From Neckera pumila (lineage: Eukaryota; Streptophyta; Bryopsida; Hypnales; Neckeraceae): a stretch of 64,000 nucleotides of DNA. The notes under the pieces were generated by a model that saw only the letters and a list, made by a program, of their open reading frames with translations, did no database searches and was not told the origin of the DNA. The translations under genes and the position numbers were made by a program. Numbering within the stretch: position 1 is the stretch's first letter; each line of letters starts with the position of its first letter. This document shows positions 47,170-58,812 of the stretch, piece by piece. The stretch lies in assembly GCA_963969595.1 (NCBI GenBank), contig OZ018409.1, positions 27,541,282-27,605,281 of the forward strand, given 5' to 3'.

Positions 47170-49458
47170 TTTTAACAAATGGAAAGGTAAGCACAATTAG
47201 ACTGCACCAGAGAATCCATAATCATAGCAGCAATGGGCTTGTGCGCCCCTTTTGTTTAAAAAAAAGGAAAAGTATATATATCCATTGTTCTTCCACAAGA
47301 AATTCAGACCCATGTGCATGATTAGGAGATGCGCGAGCACGTGCCCCAGAGGTCCGATCCACAGGATGCCGGAATATATATATATATATATGTTTTACGG
47401 GTACGAAACATGCATGCCGAAACAGAGGAATTATCGCAGTTTTTATATATTTTCTGAAACGAAAACCTCCTAGCTTCCCTATTCAAAATAACAAATCAGT
47501 GGCATGATCGGAGACTGACCGGTCGAGCTTCAATCCACATAGGCGGAACAACCTGATCTCCATACGTATGATGGACTACCTGGTGACGATGCACGTACAA
47601 GGAGGAGTGATTACTTGCAATGTAGACCACATTTGTACAGACGAGCAGAGGATTAATTATAAAAAGTCTCGATTGGATTCAAAATGCACATCGCAAGCGC
47701 AATTCGTAGCTTTTCAGCAAACAGTTGCAACCAGTTATTAGGGGAGTTGTTCGTCCTCTCAGTCTCTCCCCGTGCTAGCTCTCTGAGTGGATTGGTTGAT
47801 GAGTTGCACGTCGTTGGGAACTCAATTCATGCATAATACTCCGTAAAATTAAGCTTAACGGTAGATATAATAATATATTTGAAAGATGCATTTTTGTGGT
47901 TTCTTTGAAAAGCGACGGGGATGAAACTCAAAAAACAGGGGAGAAAACGTATTTGTAGGATTCTTCGGTTCTCCCTTCGATGGGTTTCTGCAGGGGATGT
48001 CGCAGTGGGTGACGAGCTTAAGAAGGTTGCTGGTTCCCGAACTCCTGCTGAGAGGCTAGGTTGATCTGATCTGACGTGAGGCTGGCTAATTCTCATCGTC
48101 ACAACCTGTGGGAATGAGGCAACGACGTCCAGACTCCAGACTGCAGCTTCCTAGTGTGAGCGATCGATATTCAGGTCCTGACTTTCCATGCAATGATTCA
48201 AAAAGTCGAAGAGCACAGTATGCAACGGCCGTGAACCGCCAGTCGGATTAATACTTTAAATACTTTTAAGGATTATTGCGGCGGCTACAGTGCTGGCACT
48301 CGAGATTTGACTAACGGAGTACTTAATTACTCGGTTTTGGCATTTCTGGGAAAATTGCGTCACACCATTATTAAATTTGGAAGAAAATTTCTCATGTTGA
48401 TTGTTGAATTCAGTTTTAAGAATGTACTGTTCCCCGTCAGGCCGTGGGTTCTCTGTCTGTCTGACAGGTGGGTTCGTCCCCCAAGGCTTCGTTTTTCTTT
48501 CATTTTACGTATACATGAATACATTCAGTGAATATGTGAAAAAGTGCACATGAATTATTCACTGAACTCTGTATTTAGTCCGTCTCTAGATGTATCCGAT
48601 TTTGTTTTTAATACCTTTCTGTCTCCATACGAGTCGTGGCTTTAATTAAATTTTCTGTAGAGTTGGATACATGGAAATTGCCTAGTATCGATCGAGGATG
48701 GGAACTTGCTCAGTTGCTCGGTACCGTATGTGGATCCAACTGCAAGAGGTTTCACGAGTAAATGGCCTACGAGTGATGCCTAGGGTCTATGTAAGGCCTA
48801 GTCACGCAATTGCAAGTCGTGGGCTTTGAAATTATTGGACTCTCATACATTCTCGCCATGCAGATTTCTTACGAGCAACCTGAGCCGTTACGTAAACACG
48901 CCGCAAGTACTAGTCGCATCGTACCCCGGCACGAGAAAAAAATCCTTGGGAGTCCAGGGCCTGATTGATGAATGATGATCCTGACGAATCTGGTGGCAAG
49001 ATAGTCTGCTCTACAAGAGAAGTGACCGTGCTCGAAAAGCGGCCACTACCACATTGGTACATTTTTCTTTCTTCTTCAATGTACCAAATGTACCAAAAGT
49101 CCACAAGTGTACATTTCAAGAGGTGGTCGCTTTTAGTGACCACTGCTTTTCAACTTCAAAAATTTGTAACTAATTTCAACAAGGTCCAAAAATATGAAAC
49201 AACTTGGCTTAGATTCCAGTTCCTTTTTTTGTCCTATGAAAATTCATTGAAAAAATTGTTTCAAGGAATTTCGCTTCCCCCCAAATGCAATCAACTCTAA
49301 AAAGGTTTCTTTAAGAGTAGACTATCTACCTTATTAAGTTACAGGATTGACTTTTGTGTTATGAACTAGGTAATTGTAAAGCAAGTCAAATTCTAAACAA
49401 TAGTCGCCTATTAGGACCTACCTAGCTGTTATTAGTGAGGTTGGTACTGACCTATTGA
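47170..49458. other. Mixed single-copy-looking DNA, no gene recognised
   Basis: GC content is moderate with no element termini. Frames at 47827-48102 (minus) and 48965-49300 (plus) are open for 91 and 111 codons but show no family features or convincing splice partners. Confidence 0.35.
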
Positions 49459-49653
49459 CCTACAATTATTTTTGATGACTTGGCCTATTTTGCAATTACC
49501 GGACATAATTTCAGTGCAAGAGAATTGAGCCATTTGACTTCTATGATTGCTCAAGATTGTAATATTAACGTAGTTACTATGCCAACCCAAATTTTAGATG
49601 AAGTTACTAAAAATAGAAAATTCGACCTTATAATAAGTTTACAATCCTCATAA
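49459..49653 (+). pseudogene. Unexplained coding-like stretch, frame broken upstream
   Basis: A 65-codon frame with no ATG at its start reads like real protein: I-I-F-D-D-L-A-Y-F-A-I-T-G-H-N-F-S-A, then R-E-L-S-H-L, Q-I-L-D-E-V and K-F-D-L-I-I-S, ending at TAA. Just upstream, in another frame, T-Y-L-A-V-I-S-E-V-G-T-D-L-L-T-Y runs into it, which suggests a frameshifted relic. I cannot name the family. It has an AT-rich codon choice unlike the WRKY and synthase genes. Confidence 0.25.
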
Positions 49654-51335
49654 TCTCATGCTCACTCCATGAAGTTAAGTGGATCAGCACTCAGTTAATA
49701 ACGGTTGGTAGTAGGGATTTCTATCAGATTTCTCTCACTGGCAGACCAATGAAACTTCTACTTCATAACTCACTATTGAAAATTTGCACAAGCAAGCAGC
49801 AATCAGTCTTATTCTACCTCTCCTTAACCAGCCGAAACATGCCACGATGAAACTCTCCTGCTTTGAGATTATATTCAGTTAGTGGTTCAGTTAGTCTCCC
49901 TTGCCCTTGGGGTGAAGCCCTCTGTCTTCGCCTTGGTTGTACCGGTACTCTTTCATTGCAATGAAATGTTCTCCCCATTTTTTACATGTGTTTCAAGAAA
50001 AAGAAAAAGAAAAATGTTCTCTCCATTTTTGCACCCAATCAAAAAAAAATACCGGAATTGCTGCCCAATTACGTGAAAGAGCCAGAGTGGCGATCGATAG
50101 ATCACGGGCACTAATTTAGTCTATTTCGTTAAATTTGGCACGATTCCAGCACCATAGGCGTGCAGAAAGGTCGGGTGATCTAGGACAGGTATGGATTTAT
50201 GGATTTGATGTTGCAGAGCGCGCGTTCTGAAAGGTGTCAAATTAAAGTATCGGAATGCCGCCAATTTAAGCAACCATTTGCTCAAAAAAATATATTAAAA
50301 CAACAAAACCTTTGAAGGCCCGACTCACGCACACACCCTGCCCCCTAAACAATAACCTCGTTCCAATGCCACAACAGGTCCAGCTGAAATTGCCCGGGTC
50401 TCGCATACGGAATTACGGACTTTCTCTCGGGTGACGAGGTCAACAACTTTCGGTAGGGTTCAGGTCGTCCGTCCTTTGCCGAGCTTCTCGCTCCTACAGA
50501 ACGATGGCCGTCCATTCGTCGATCTAGGAATTGAGTTCCCGCGTGAACTGAACTCTTTGGATTGTAGGACTAATTATAGCACATATTAGTACCTTACGGA
50601 ATCTGAACCCAACAGCCAGAGTCTGCTACAACAGACGAAGAAAAATTCCCAATTGTTTTCAGACCCCGCCACAGCACACAATTGAAGAGTCGGTCGGTTG
50701 TTTCTAGGTCCCACACCACGTAGGAGCGGCGTGGGTACGCTTTTTCCTCCTTTTTTTCCTATTTTTTTCTTTTTCTGGTTCGTTGAAAAAAATGTCCATT
50801 TCCATATACTGTATTGGCGGATATTCCGGACATTGGCACAGTTGTCGAAAGCGCGGAGGGAGAATGTGCCCTGCGAAGCACGATGTGCAGACCCGTTTAA
50901 CGCGATCCACTGATGATGCTCGTCGATCGCTAATTCACACCTTTAACTTGTGTGGTTCAATGTATATTTTTTAATTTTTTGGGGTGCAAATGAAAGGAAA
51001 AATCATTGCAAAATTAAAGGAGATGAGTGCAATCATGCTGTCAATCAAGCTCCCAATCATGCCTATATTGAGAATTTGGTCTTAGAAAAAATGATTACTA
51101 GTATTAAAACCTCGGTTCCAATGAAAGTGCAGCAAATTAACAGTCATTTGTCTATTTAACAACAAAGAAATTAGTGAAAGACATTAGCAACACAGCATTG
51201 AGGAACTAAAATCCCCAACTATGCATGCATGATTGGTTGCTTGACGTCGGAGTTGACGCTCTTCTCCACGCTGGTCAATGTAACAAAGAATGTGGTTACA
51301 TCGATCGATCTTACTGAGCCCTATGGATAGCGTTT
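49654..51335. other. Mixed intergenic DNA, no gene recognised
   Basis: Base composition varies, with GC-rich patches near 50330-50560 and 50690-50930. Overlapping short frames on both strands have no recognisable motif. Confidence 0.4.
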
Positions 51336-51606
51336 CACTAGGAACTTCTGCCACTTTATGCCGGGCCTAAAGGGGGGCCTAATGTGCATCTCTGGTTCGG
51401 GCTGAGGTTCGGAAGACCGCAGGAAACTGAGTTCCGCGCACTTTGGGCGTCAATTGAGGCCTAATGCGTACGAAAATGGGCCAAAAGGCCAAAAGGGGGA
51501 GCAAAAGTTTCGCACCCCCCAACTCGGATTTGTACAAAAATGGGCCAAAAGGGGGGCCTAACTCTTCACGAGTTAGCCCAGCATAAAGTCTTCAAAGTTC
51601 CCAGTG
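51336..51606. mobile_element. GC-rich CACTA-type MITE (CACTRGGAACTT family)
   Basis: The left end is CACTAGGAACTTCTGCCACT and the reverse complement of the right end is CACTGGGAACTTTGAAGACT; both continue into an actttatgcygggc block. TSD TTT at 51333-51335 and 51607-51609. The interior has repeated 'gggccaaaaggggg' blocks, unlike the AT-rich MITEs elsewhere. Confidence 0.82.
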
Positions 51607-53383
51607 TTTGCACCCAGACACGGTGACAAACTGGAAAATGTTGAACTGTTCTCCAGACATGATCACCCGGAACCGTGCCCCCCACTCTTCAGCAATTGCA
51701 ACGCGGAGGACATCAATCCGTTTTGGAGATCGATTCCATTCTGTTAGTAGCGTAATTCAGAAGAAACACGGCTTTTATATAGAAATCAATTCAGACTTGT
51801 AGTTCAAGTCTTGATCGATTCTTCTGTCGGCAGATTTTGATCAATACGTGGAAGGACTATTGATGTGAAGAATTATTGGCTCGCAGTCTCGCACTGTGGT
51901 ATCTTGGAGGAAGAGTACTGTGGAAAGAATGGGACTGTGAGAGGAGAGAATGTTCGCGGCAATTATTGTTTTAGATACTTGTGAGACTAGCTTAGAATCT
52001 TAGATTGCATGAATTTTCATGGAGGAGAATTTCTCTCTCTTTTTGAAATCGTTGACATTGTGGACAAACCTGACAATTGACATCGTTAACATTGTGACAT
52101 TGTGAAATTGCATCAAAGTCTTGCATACGGGATTGCGTTTCAATGCACAGTTGATCCGAAATCCAAAATACGTTTTGGAGACGACTCTGTGCGTACACTG
52201 CAGTGTTACAAAGAGATGTTTTGATAATTAAAATTGGTGAGGGTAGAAAATGGGTCGATGAGGTTGAACATATTAACGTGAATCTTTTGATTTTGTTGCA
52301 ATTGCCTATAACACTATTTAGAAGTGACCTTCTCCATTGTAGACGGAGAGCTAAAAAGTCAAAAAATCAACCTTCATTGTAAATATCATGAATGCATGGT
52401 ACTCAGACACTCATGACGCTACTGGGATTTATGGGGGTAAACTTACAACTTTTGCCAAACCACATTACTCTTCTAAATCACGTTCATAAGCAACATCTGT
52501 TGCAAAAACAACACTCAATCTGAATCCAACATTGCTTCAATGTTCACAATGTTGTTCTCAATTCTCACATTTGTTCCCAAGTGATGGCATTGTTCAAATC
52601 CGTAATCTTAGTCAAGGTGGAAGGGAGAGAAAATATATAAGCTGCATGAAGTTCTAGTCTTCAGTTCACTAAGTACGATATTATGTTGTAAAATATACAT
52701 TATTGTATATAGTATTGATGTATAGAATATTATATAGTATACTATCAGTATATAATTTGGCACAATAAGACAAAAAATATTGTATACAAAATATTACATT
52801 ATATATAACATTCATTAGCAGAAGGAAGGCCTGCCTTCTCCCGACAAAATGGTATGGAATATTTTACACCATTATAAGCTAAAGAACACGTGTAAACGTG
52901 CAGACAGCTCTTGTGTCCCCATTGATGAGTTTGTGTGGATGTAGCTCCAGGGAGGGAAGGCAACCTCCCTGAAGGCTACTGAATGTTATGTATAGGAAAA
53001 GCAAAATAACAATAAATTATGCCATTTTTAAAAAAATAAAAATTTGAAATTGGTTCTTTAGATCTAAATGTAGGCGAGAAGCTTTGAATCATTCCATTTA
53101 GATGATTTTCAATTAGGGAATTCAATCTTAAGACAAAAAAAATTCATTCAAAAGAGGTACATCCACTTTGTTTTAAAATTTTGAAAAGATCTAATTAAAA
53201 CTTTTTATTGTAGATATCAAATTTCCATTAGCTTCTTCATGGGTTAAACTATCTATTGAACATTGCATAGATAGAATCATAGGAATGACCTCACTCTCCA
53301 GTCTCCATTGTTAACCAATGTTACTTTCAAATATTTCATACAATGGATACAAGAATTTCAGTTTATATAGGTAGTTTCATGAA
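51607..53383. other. Intergenic DNA, no gene recognised
   Basis: Contains AT-rich stretches (52680-52810 with many tata/atta motifs) and no credible coding frame. Confidence 0.45.
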
Positions 53384-53512
53384 AATGGTGGTATTCCAAG
53401 TGCCGCTTTGATGGTGTGCCATTTTCACTATCTAGGACAAGTATAGATTTAGAACAGCCGTTCTCGACTGTTTTCACGCCATTTTAAAAAAATATCACCA
53501 TTTTAATGAAAT
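53384..53512. mobile_element. Small element with AAAATGGTG/CACCATTTT ends
   Basis: The left part, aaaatggtggtattcc, and the right part, atcaccattttaatg, are short inverted repeats. The interior has tctaggacaagtatag and agaacagccgttct motifs that also occur at 9704-9870. Confidence 0.4.
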
Positions 53513-54133
53513 TGCCCATTTATCCAAAAAGCTGCAATTCAAGATCAAACGAAAACCTTTTTTATGCTCGTTCAAATGAAAACCTTGGGAAGGCTGGAGA
53601 CCTGGGTATAAACTTTGGACGTCAATATTCGGCTGAAAATAGCCAGCCAAATTAAGTTCCCCGGGAACTGCGTATTGATACATGGAATCAACCATATACC
53701 GAATATTTCGCATGATCATACTCTGCTGCAAATTGATACGATCGCACCCTTGATTAACTGTCTAAGACATCAAAATCAACTACGCTTACTGTGAAAGAAA
53801 GAGGGAGTGAGGGACCCAATCCCCCAGATGGTTCGGTCCCAGGATTTTTCTTATATATGGACAAAGTAGATCTACAGTAAACCCAATAATTATCCTCATG
53901 TTTCGTGATAGCATGTGATGGATGCCTTGCTGATGTTAAGAGACTGTGAGTATTTTATCATTTTCCACGTACTATAGCCAGCTGATAAAAGAAAGCTCGC
54001 GTTCAGCAATTTTTTTCCTGTTTGGAACACATGAGCGTGCTCACTGCGTGAAAAGACGCTAGCTTAAGTAAGTTTGGCGAGGCCGTTAGTAAATCTATTC
54101 GTGGACCTTCGTTGACATACATGCCTCGAGTCC

Positions 54134-54139
54134 TTGACT
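54134..54139 (+). promoter_or_regulatory. W-box core (TTGACT) upstream of the WRKY gene
   Basis: TTGACT is the W-box core bound by WRKY proteins, about 530 bases upstream of the ATG. A single hexamer is expected by chance at this density. Confidence 0.3.
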
Positions 54140-54297
54140 CGTGTCGCTTCAACCGGTCTCAGCCATCGGCTTCTTGTGTGCAGACGTCTGTCTTTCCACT
54201 TGGTCACAAGTGTGATTCTCGTTAGTACTGGTGTTTCTGGAACTTCAGTATTAACATTTGTCGATGACAGACGCGTCTTAACATCTGTTTCAACTCC

Positions 54298-54303
54298 TTG
54301 ACC
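54298..54303 (+). promoter_or_regulatory. W-box core (TTGACC) upstream of the WRKY gene
   Basis: TTGACC about 365 bases upstream of the ATG; together with TTGACT at 54134 it could allow self- or cross-regulation by WRKY factors. This is inference. Confidence 0.3.
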
Positions 54304-54666
54304 TGAGTACCTTACCGTGGCCCGTGCGTTCGTAATCATTTGCAAAGCTAACTTCGTGTCTATTCATTTTATTGGCACATACTACCGATTCTTAACCACC
54401 ATATTTTCTCAACGTCTGCTCATATTGGAAACATCGGCAACGATGAATTGTACGCAGAATAGGGGTTCCCATGCCAGCTAGCGAGAGTCGGGACCGATCT
54501 AGCTTGCAGCCAGACTCCTGCTCCATACCGGCTTCCACAAGAACACCCGGCTTCGAGGCGGGCGGAGCTCTCTTGCATCCTGCTTCGCTAGCTCGCTTCG
54601 TGCAATGGTTGTTGTTGTAGTACTTTAGAGGAGTTAGATCTGCTTCGAGTTTGTACAACGCTTTGT

Positions 54667-56444
54667 ATGGATCTACTTAATGGATGTAGCCCGAATGCGC
54701 ACTTTGAGCCAACTGTTGAACGAAGCCCGATACCAGAGGTGGACATGTGTAGTGATGTCAGCTCTGCCACGCAACGTGCGTCTTCCCCAGGAGGATACAC
54801 TTCACCAGCACTTACCGTCTGCAAGCGGGACGGACTTGACAACAGAGACATGGATCATGAGGTGTGTGAACCGAGCAGTCACCGACACCCAGTAGAATTT
54901 GGACCGCCGGACATGGACCATTTGCAGGACACCCCTGAGATCTTAGCGCCATGGGCCCAACTCCTTCCCGACGAAGCATTTGAGCAGTGTTTTCAGTTGG
55001 ACGACCTGGACTCTCTGCTAGAGAATGGCTCCTGCCTCGTGGACTGTCAGATTAAACCGCAGTTCGACCGCAGTTCGGACTCCGGGAACTCGGAGAACTC
55101 GGACACGATTTCACCATCTGTGAGTATGGAAATCAGGGATGACCAAATAATCAGTGATTCTGTGGGTATTTCGATGCATAGGCCGCCTGGAAAGAGGAAA
55201 TGTCGGAAGAGGGCTAAGATTGTCGAAGCTCAGGGAAAACATTGCGAAGGTGTTGAGCCGAGAACCCAGCCAAAACATTCCATGTAAGCATTTGAGCCTC
55301 TGTCCAAAGATTTACTCCGCATTTTGTAATTAATCGATTAGGTCTTGCAATGTCATACTGGAAAAAGAATTTAGAATTAATTTCGTGTAGGAAATTTTCA
55401 GGAACGGCGGTGGGCAGAGCAGGCACCTCAGAAAGAGGATTTCCAGCTCGGACGAATCAACGCGATACACTATCAAAACTACAACTGATGTGGACATTAT
55501 AGACGATGGGTACAGATGGCGCAAGTATGGCCAAAAGCCTGTGAAAAATAGTGATCATCCCAGGTATGTCTTACAAACTGTCTTGTTTATCTCGTCTTAA
55601 AATAAGGTTGCAGTCGATGTTTTAATTTGCATAGTCAGGCGACATTTAATGTTTGTGTTAGTTCTTTGAATACTTTGAAATAAATTCTAACTTCATGTAA
55701 GTGGTGTATGCATCTTGCAGAAGCTACTACCGATGCACGACTCCGAATTGCCCCGTCAGGAAGCAAGTGGAGCGCTGCACCGAGAATCCACACAACGTGC
55801 TCACGACATATGATGGCAAACACAATCATCCCAAGAGTCCAAGTCCCAGCATGAGGGAATCAATTCCTGAGGGGCATGTTGAAGATTTGCCGTCGTCGGC
55901 TTCAATCCGCCCCCACGATGGCTACCTTAGACCACCAGCCAGGCTACCGCCCAGCAATTATTTGTCGCAAACTCTGCTAGACCACATGCTCTCAGGAGCC
56001 TTTCTAGATGGACCGGGGTGGCCGAATGTCCGTCCGCAAGGGGGGAGCTCATTCTCACAGGGAAATATTAATCTTCTTAGAGCGCAACAGTTGTTTATGC
56101 TACAGTGTCAGAGGCAGTACCCATTTTTCTCTGGCATGCTTAACCTCATGCAGAATTATCCTCTAGCTCAGTCACCAGTTTTAGACCCCCGCTTGGCATT
56201 ACTGGCCGCTCAAAACTATAGCATGAGATTCAGGGCGCAGGCGAATTCAGACAGGTCTGCAGCTATTGTCGCTCAGCAGGCCTCGAGGTCCGCAGCCCCA
56301 TTGTCAAGAACTCAGCTCCGACTTTTGCGGATTCAGGAACTGATGGGCGAGAATCGGTACTCAGGCGGCGTCCACCAAAGTCAACAACCGACCGAGCCCT
56401 CAAATCCTCGCGGCCTTGGGAATCTAGATTTGGAAGATGTTTGA
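54667..56444 (+). CDS. WRKY transcription factor, single-domain (group IIc-like), 3 exons
   Basis: A nuclear DNA-binding regulator that recognises W-boxes. Exons 54667-55283, 55402-55563 and 55721-56444 join in frame (GT-AG) to 500 residues. Exon 1 could be read on to a stop at 55287, but a gtaagc donor ends it and exon 2 continues the frame. The WRKY domain is at about 238-298: intact W-R-K-Y-G-Q-K at 245-251 and a C2H2 zinc site Cys265, Cys270, His294, His296 (C-x4-C-x23-H-x-H). The second intron splits the Arg260 codon just before S-Y-Y-R-C, the R-type position known for group I C-terminal, IIc, IId, IIe and III domains. K-N-S-x-H-P-R before the zinc site recalls the WRKY12/13 branch of IIc. 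No second WRKY domain is seen. Residues 175-184 ([10 protein letters not shown]) look like a nuclear localisation signal. The N-terminus is acidic and Ser-rich, with an L-D-D-L-D-S-L-L motif at 111-118 that could be an activation segment; the C-terminal ~200 residues are Gln/Pro/Ser-rich. Target genes are unknown. Confidence 0.95.
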
Positions 56445-56596
56445 ACACGACAAGTCTCTGTAAATAATGTATCAATTGGTTTTAGGTGTTTAGATTTTAC
56501 TGATTCTTATTAGTCGCGAAGAAATTGTTGCCACTTCGCTGATTTCGTGCGCGCGGAAATAGATAGCTTCCCCATCCAACTGTGTGCTGTTAACTT
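56445..56596. other. 3' flank of the WRKY gene
   Basis: Probable 3' UTR. No canonical aataaa signal is evident near the stop codon, but T-rich/GT tracts (56475-56510) are present. Confidence 0.4.
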
Positions 56597-56735
56597 ACGG
56601 CAGGGCCGATGATCTGGCACTCGTCCAGATACTCCTGAATTGTGACTCGGCTAAGAGCAATGGAAGCCTTCTTGGGTAGGGGGCTGTCCACATGTGAAAC
56701 GTTGGGTGGGTTTTTGACATGAACTTGTTGTCGAA
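56597..56735 (-). other. Possible first exon of an unidentified minus-strand gene
   Basis: A minus-strand frame runs S-P-L-P-K-K-A-S-I-A-L-S-R-V-T-I-Q-E-Y and onward to G-P-A and ends precisely at a GTAAGT donor (56591-56596). A TATAAAAGC box lies about 25-30 bases upstream of the predicted start. In the other frame an ATG at about 56721 gives a 40-codon peptide. If real, the transcript would run antisense into the WRKY 3' end. I do not recognise the product and no second exon is evident. Confidence 0.25.
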
Positions 56736-56757
56736 CCCTACTGGGCGTGGCTGTTTT

Positions 56758-56766
56758 GCTTTTATA
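56758..56766 (-). promoter_or_regulatory. TATA box (TATAAAAGC, minus strand)
   Basis: A near-consensus plant TATA box, in the right position for the possible exon at 56597-56735. Confidence 0.4.
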
Positions 56767-56829
56767 GCAATAGAATCCCATTTGTTGTAGAAAAATACAA
56801 AACATTGGGTGGGTTGTGCGTATTTGCAA

Positions 56830-58812
56830 ACCCGTTGGACCCTAAATAAAAACAGTTGTCACTATTATTTGAAATCTAAAATTGAAGATTTTGAAAGAAA
56901 ATGTCTATTATAAATGGAGGGGACTATTATTTCAAACCTTGAATCGGTTTGGTGGGAGGACCAGCTCAATTTTAGGTTCTAGGGAATTCCCATCTTATCT
57001 TGTGTCATGTTAAAATAATGACAAGTTGAGTTCTGGAAAGGGAAGTAGACCAATCATAACATAACATGCAGTAACTTAGTCTGCAGCTCTGTTACCTTTA
57101 TCCTAAAACAAAATAGTGAAATTAGGTTGCCCCACACTAATTTCTCAACAGTCCACACTATATAAATACTCATTGTTACTATATAATGATGCATTCAATC
57201 CAGAGCCATGTGTATGGAATAAATAAGTGCACCAATTCAAGGCCTAATTCAGAGAGTTGCATGCATATCCATATGGACAAGCATTGCTCAAGTCATGAGG
57301 TAATTTATCTTAGGTGAAGCAATCTAATTGGGAAGGCAATCTAGTTTCATTATGTATAGCAGAATGATGTGAAATATTGTACATCCCATCAATAGCTATG
57401 GGGGCATGTGGTATTAGGCATGATAATGGTGCACAGTAGTGAATGATCAAAGCAATAGTCTAAAGCACTTAATAATCTGTTGGATGAACTTCTTGGACAA
57501 GGATTATATGAAGACTAACATAACTATGTACACCTAATTTCAACCGCTTTCTAAAACCGCACAATCTAAATTGTTGACTAAAATATATACTTCTACTATT
57601 CATGAGAGTCTCTTTTCAGTCCAAAAAATGCATTCTAAAAGAATCTAGATCTCCTTTTAACTACCAACACTTGAGATCCTACAAAAAGATTTTCAATATA
57701 ATAATGGGAACCATGATGAATTGATTTATTGTGCAATTTTAGGTACAGTTACTATAGTGATTGAATGTTATAATTATGGACTGCAGCCCAATTTATAGCT
57801 CTATTTTTGCTCTATTTTTCATTGCTCTGTTGAGTGTGCAACCGGGATTCAAAGTTATAGAATTGGATATAAAAGGGTTGGAATTAAAATAGAAAGTCGC
57901 CATTTTATTAATCAATGAACATGTTCGTATGGCTTCTATATTGATGGGAATGAAAGCGGGTTTGAACTTGATTGGAAAGTCACCATCTTATGAATTCAAT
58001 GAATAGTTGAATACATTAATATGACTTCTACACCCGTTTCTATACATGGCAAAAATGAGTACTTTAAAATTTCCACTGGAAACATGTAGGTAAGTAAGAG
58101 GGCCATATTATAAACTAAAGGAATAAGAATAGTCCTTCCTAGGGCTCACAATAGACAACTTCATGCTTTTGCTTTGACTAGCTACAATGTATCATTTTTA
58201 GAAAAATGAGCTGACCAAAATATAAGTGGAAATAAACCATGATTTATTGATCTTTTGCAAGAAAGTTTAGTAACTTGCAACTATGCACAATGACCAAACA
58301 ATCCAGAATGGACTTCCTACCTTAAGTTAGAAAGATTTTTTCCATTTCAATATCAAGCCAGGTAGCAAAAAATATTATTCTAAAAAATTAATAGTTTTGT
58401 TGGATACATAGATTGATACCTATTCAAAACATTTAAACCATTCAATTCCAAATAATGAGGTGAAAGTTATGAAGAGTTTTATTTTGTAGGCAATGAATGT
58501 AGAAAAAAAAAAAGTCGTCTTTTGGACTCAATATAAAAGTTTTCAAAGAAAAAGAAAAAGAAAAGATATTGACTGTTTTTAAGAACATTCTCACCATTGG
58601 AATTAATAATTTCCAATTTCTTGTTGAAATTATTAGCGATTTAGTTTTCCTTTCATTCAATTCTACCTTCCATTTTTCAATTTGTTTAAATATGAAATCA
58701 ATATGAAAAGAAAATTGATGAAATTTTTCTTGCATATATTTTCAAACCATTTTCCAACATATTAACTAAAATGTGCAAGTTACAAGACATTTGTGTTTTT
58801 TCCTAAATATGT
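56830..58812. other. AT-rich intergenic DNA, no gene seen
   Basis: No recognisable gene. A short diverged duplication (gaaagtcgccattttatt and gaaagtcaccatcttatg, each followed by a 'tatggcttcta'/'tatgacttcta' block) lies at about 57890-58035. Confidence 0.5.

Larger units (their letters stand above)
53513..54666. other. Upstream region of the WRKY gene
   Basis: The DNA becomes GC-richer from about 54060. It presumably holds the promoter and 5' UTR. No TATA box can be assigned firmly. Minus-strand frames of 93 and 88 codons at 54064-54658 look like chance in GC-rich DNA. Confidence 0.5.

Noticed and set aside
49640..49720. Weak resemblance to the internal promoter region of 5S rRNA (ccatgaagttaagtgg...)
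   Set aside because: Only a short core matches and the flanks do not fold as 5S rRNA; too little to call a gene or a 5S-derived SINE.
54064..54658. Minus-strand frames upstream of the WRKY gene (93 and 88 codons)
   Set aside because: No family features, no donor or acceptor context; likely chance in GC-rich promoter DNA.
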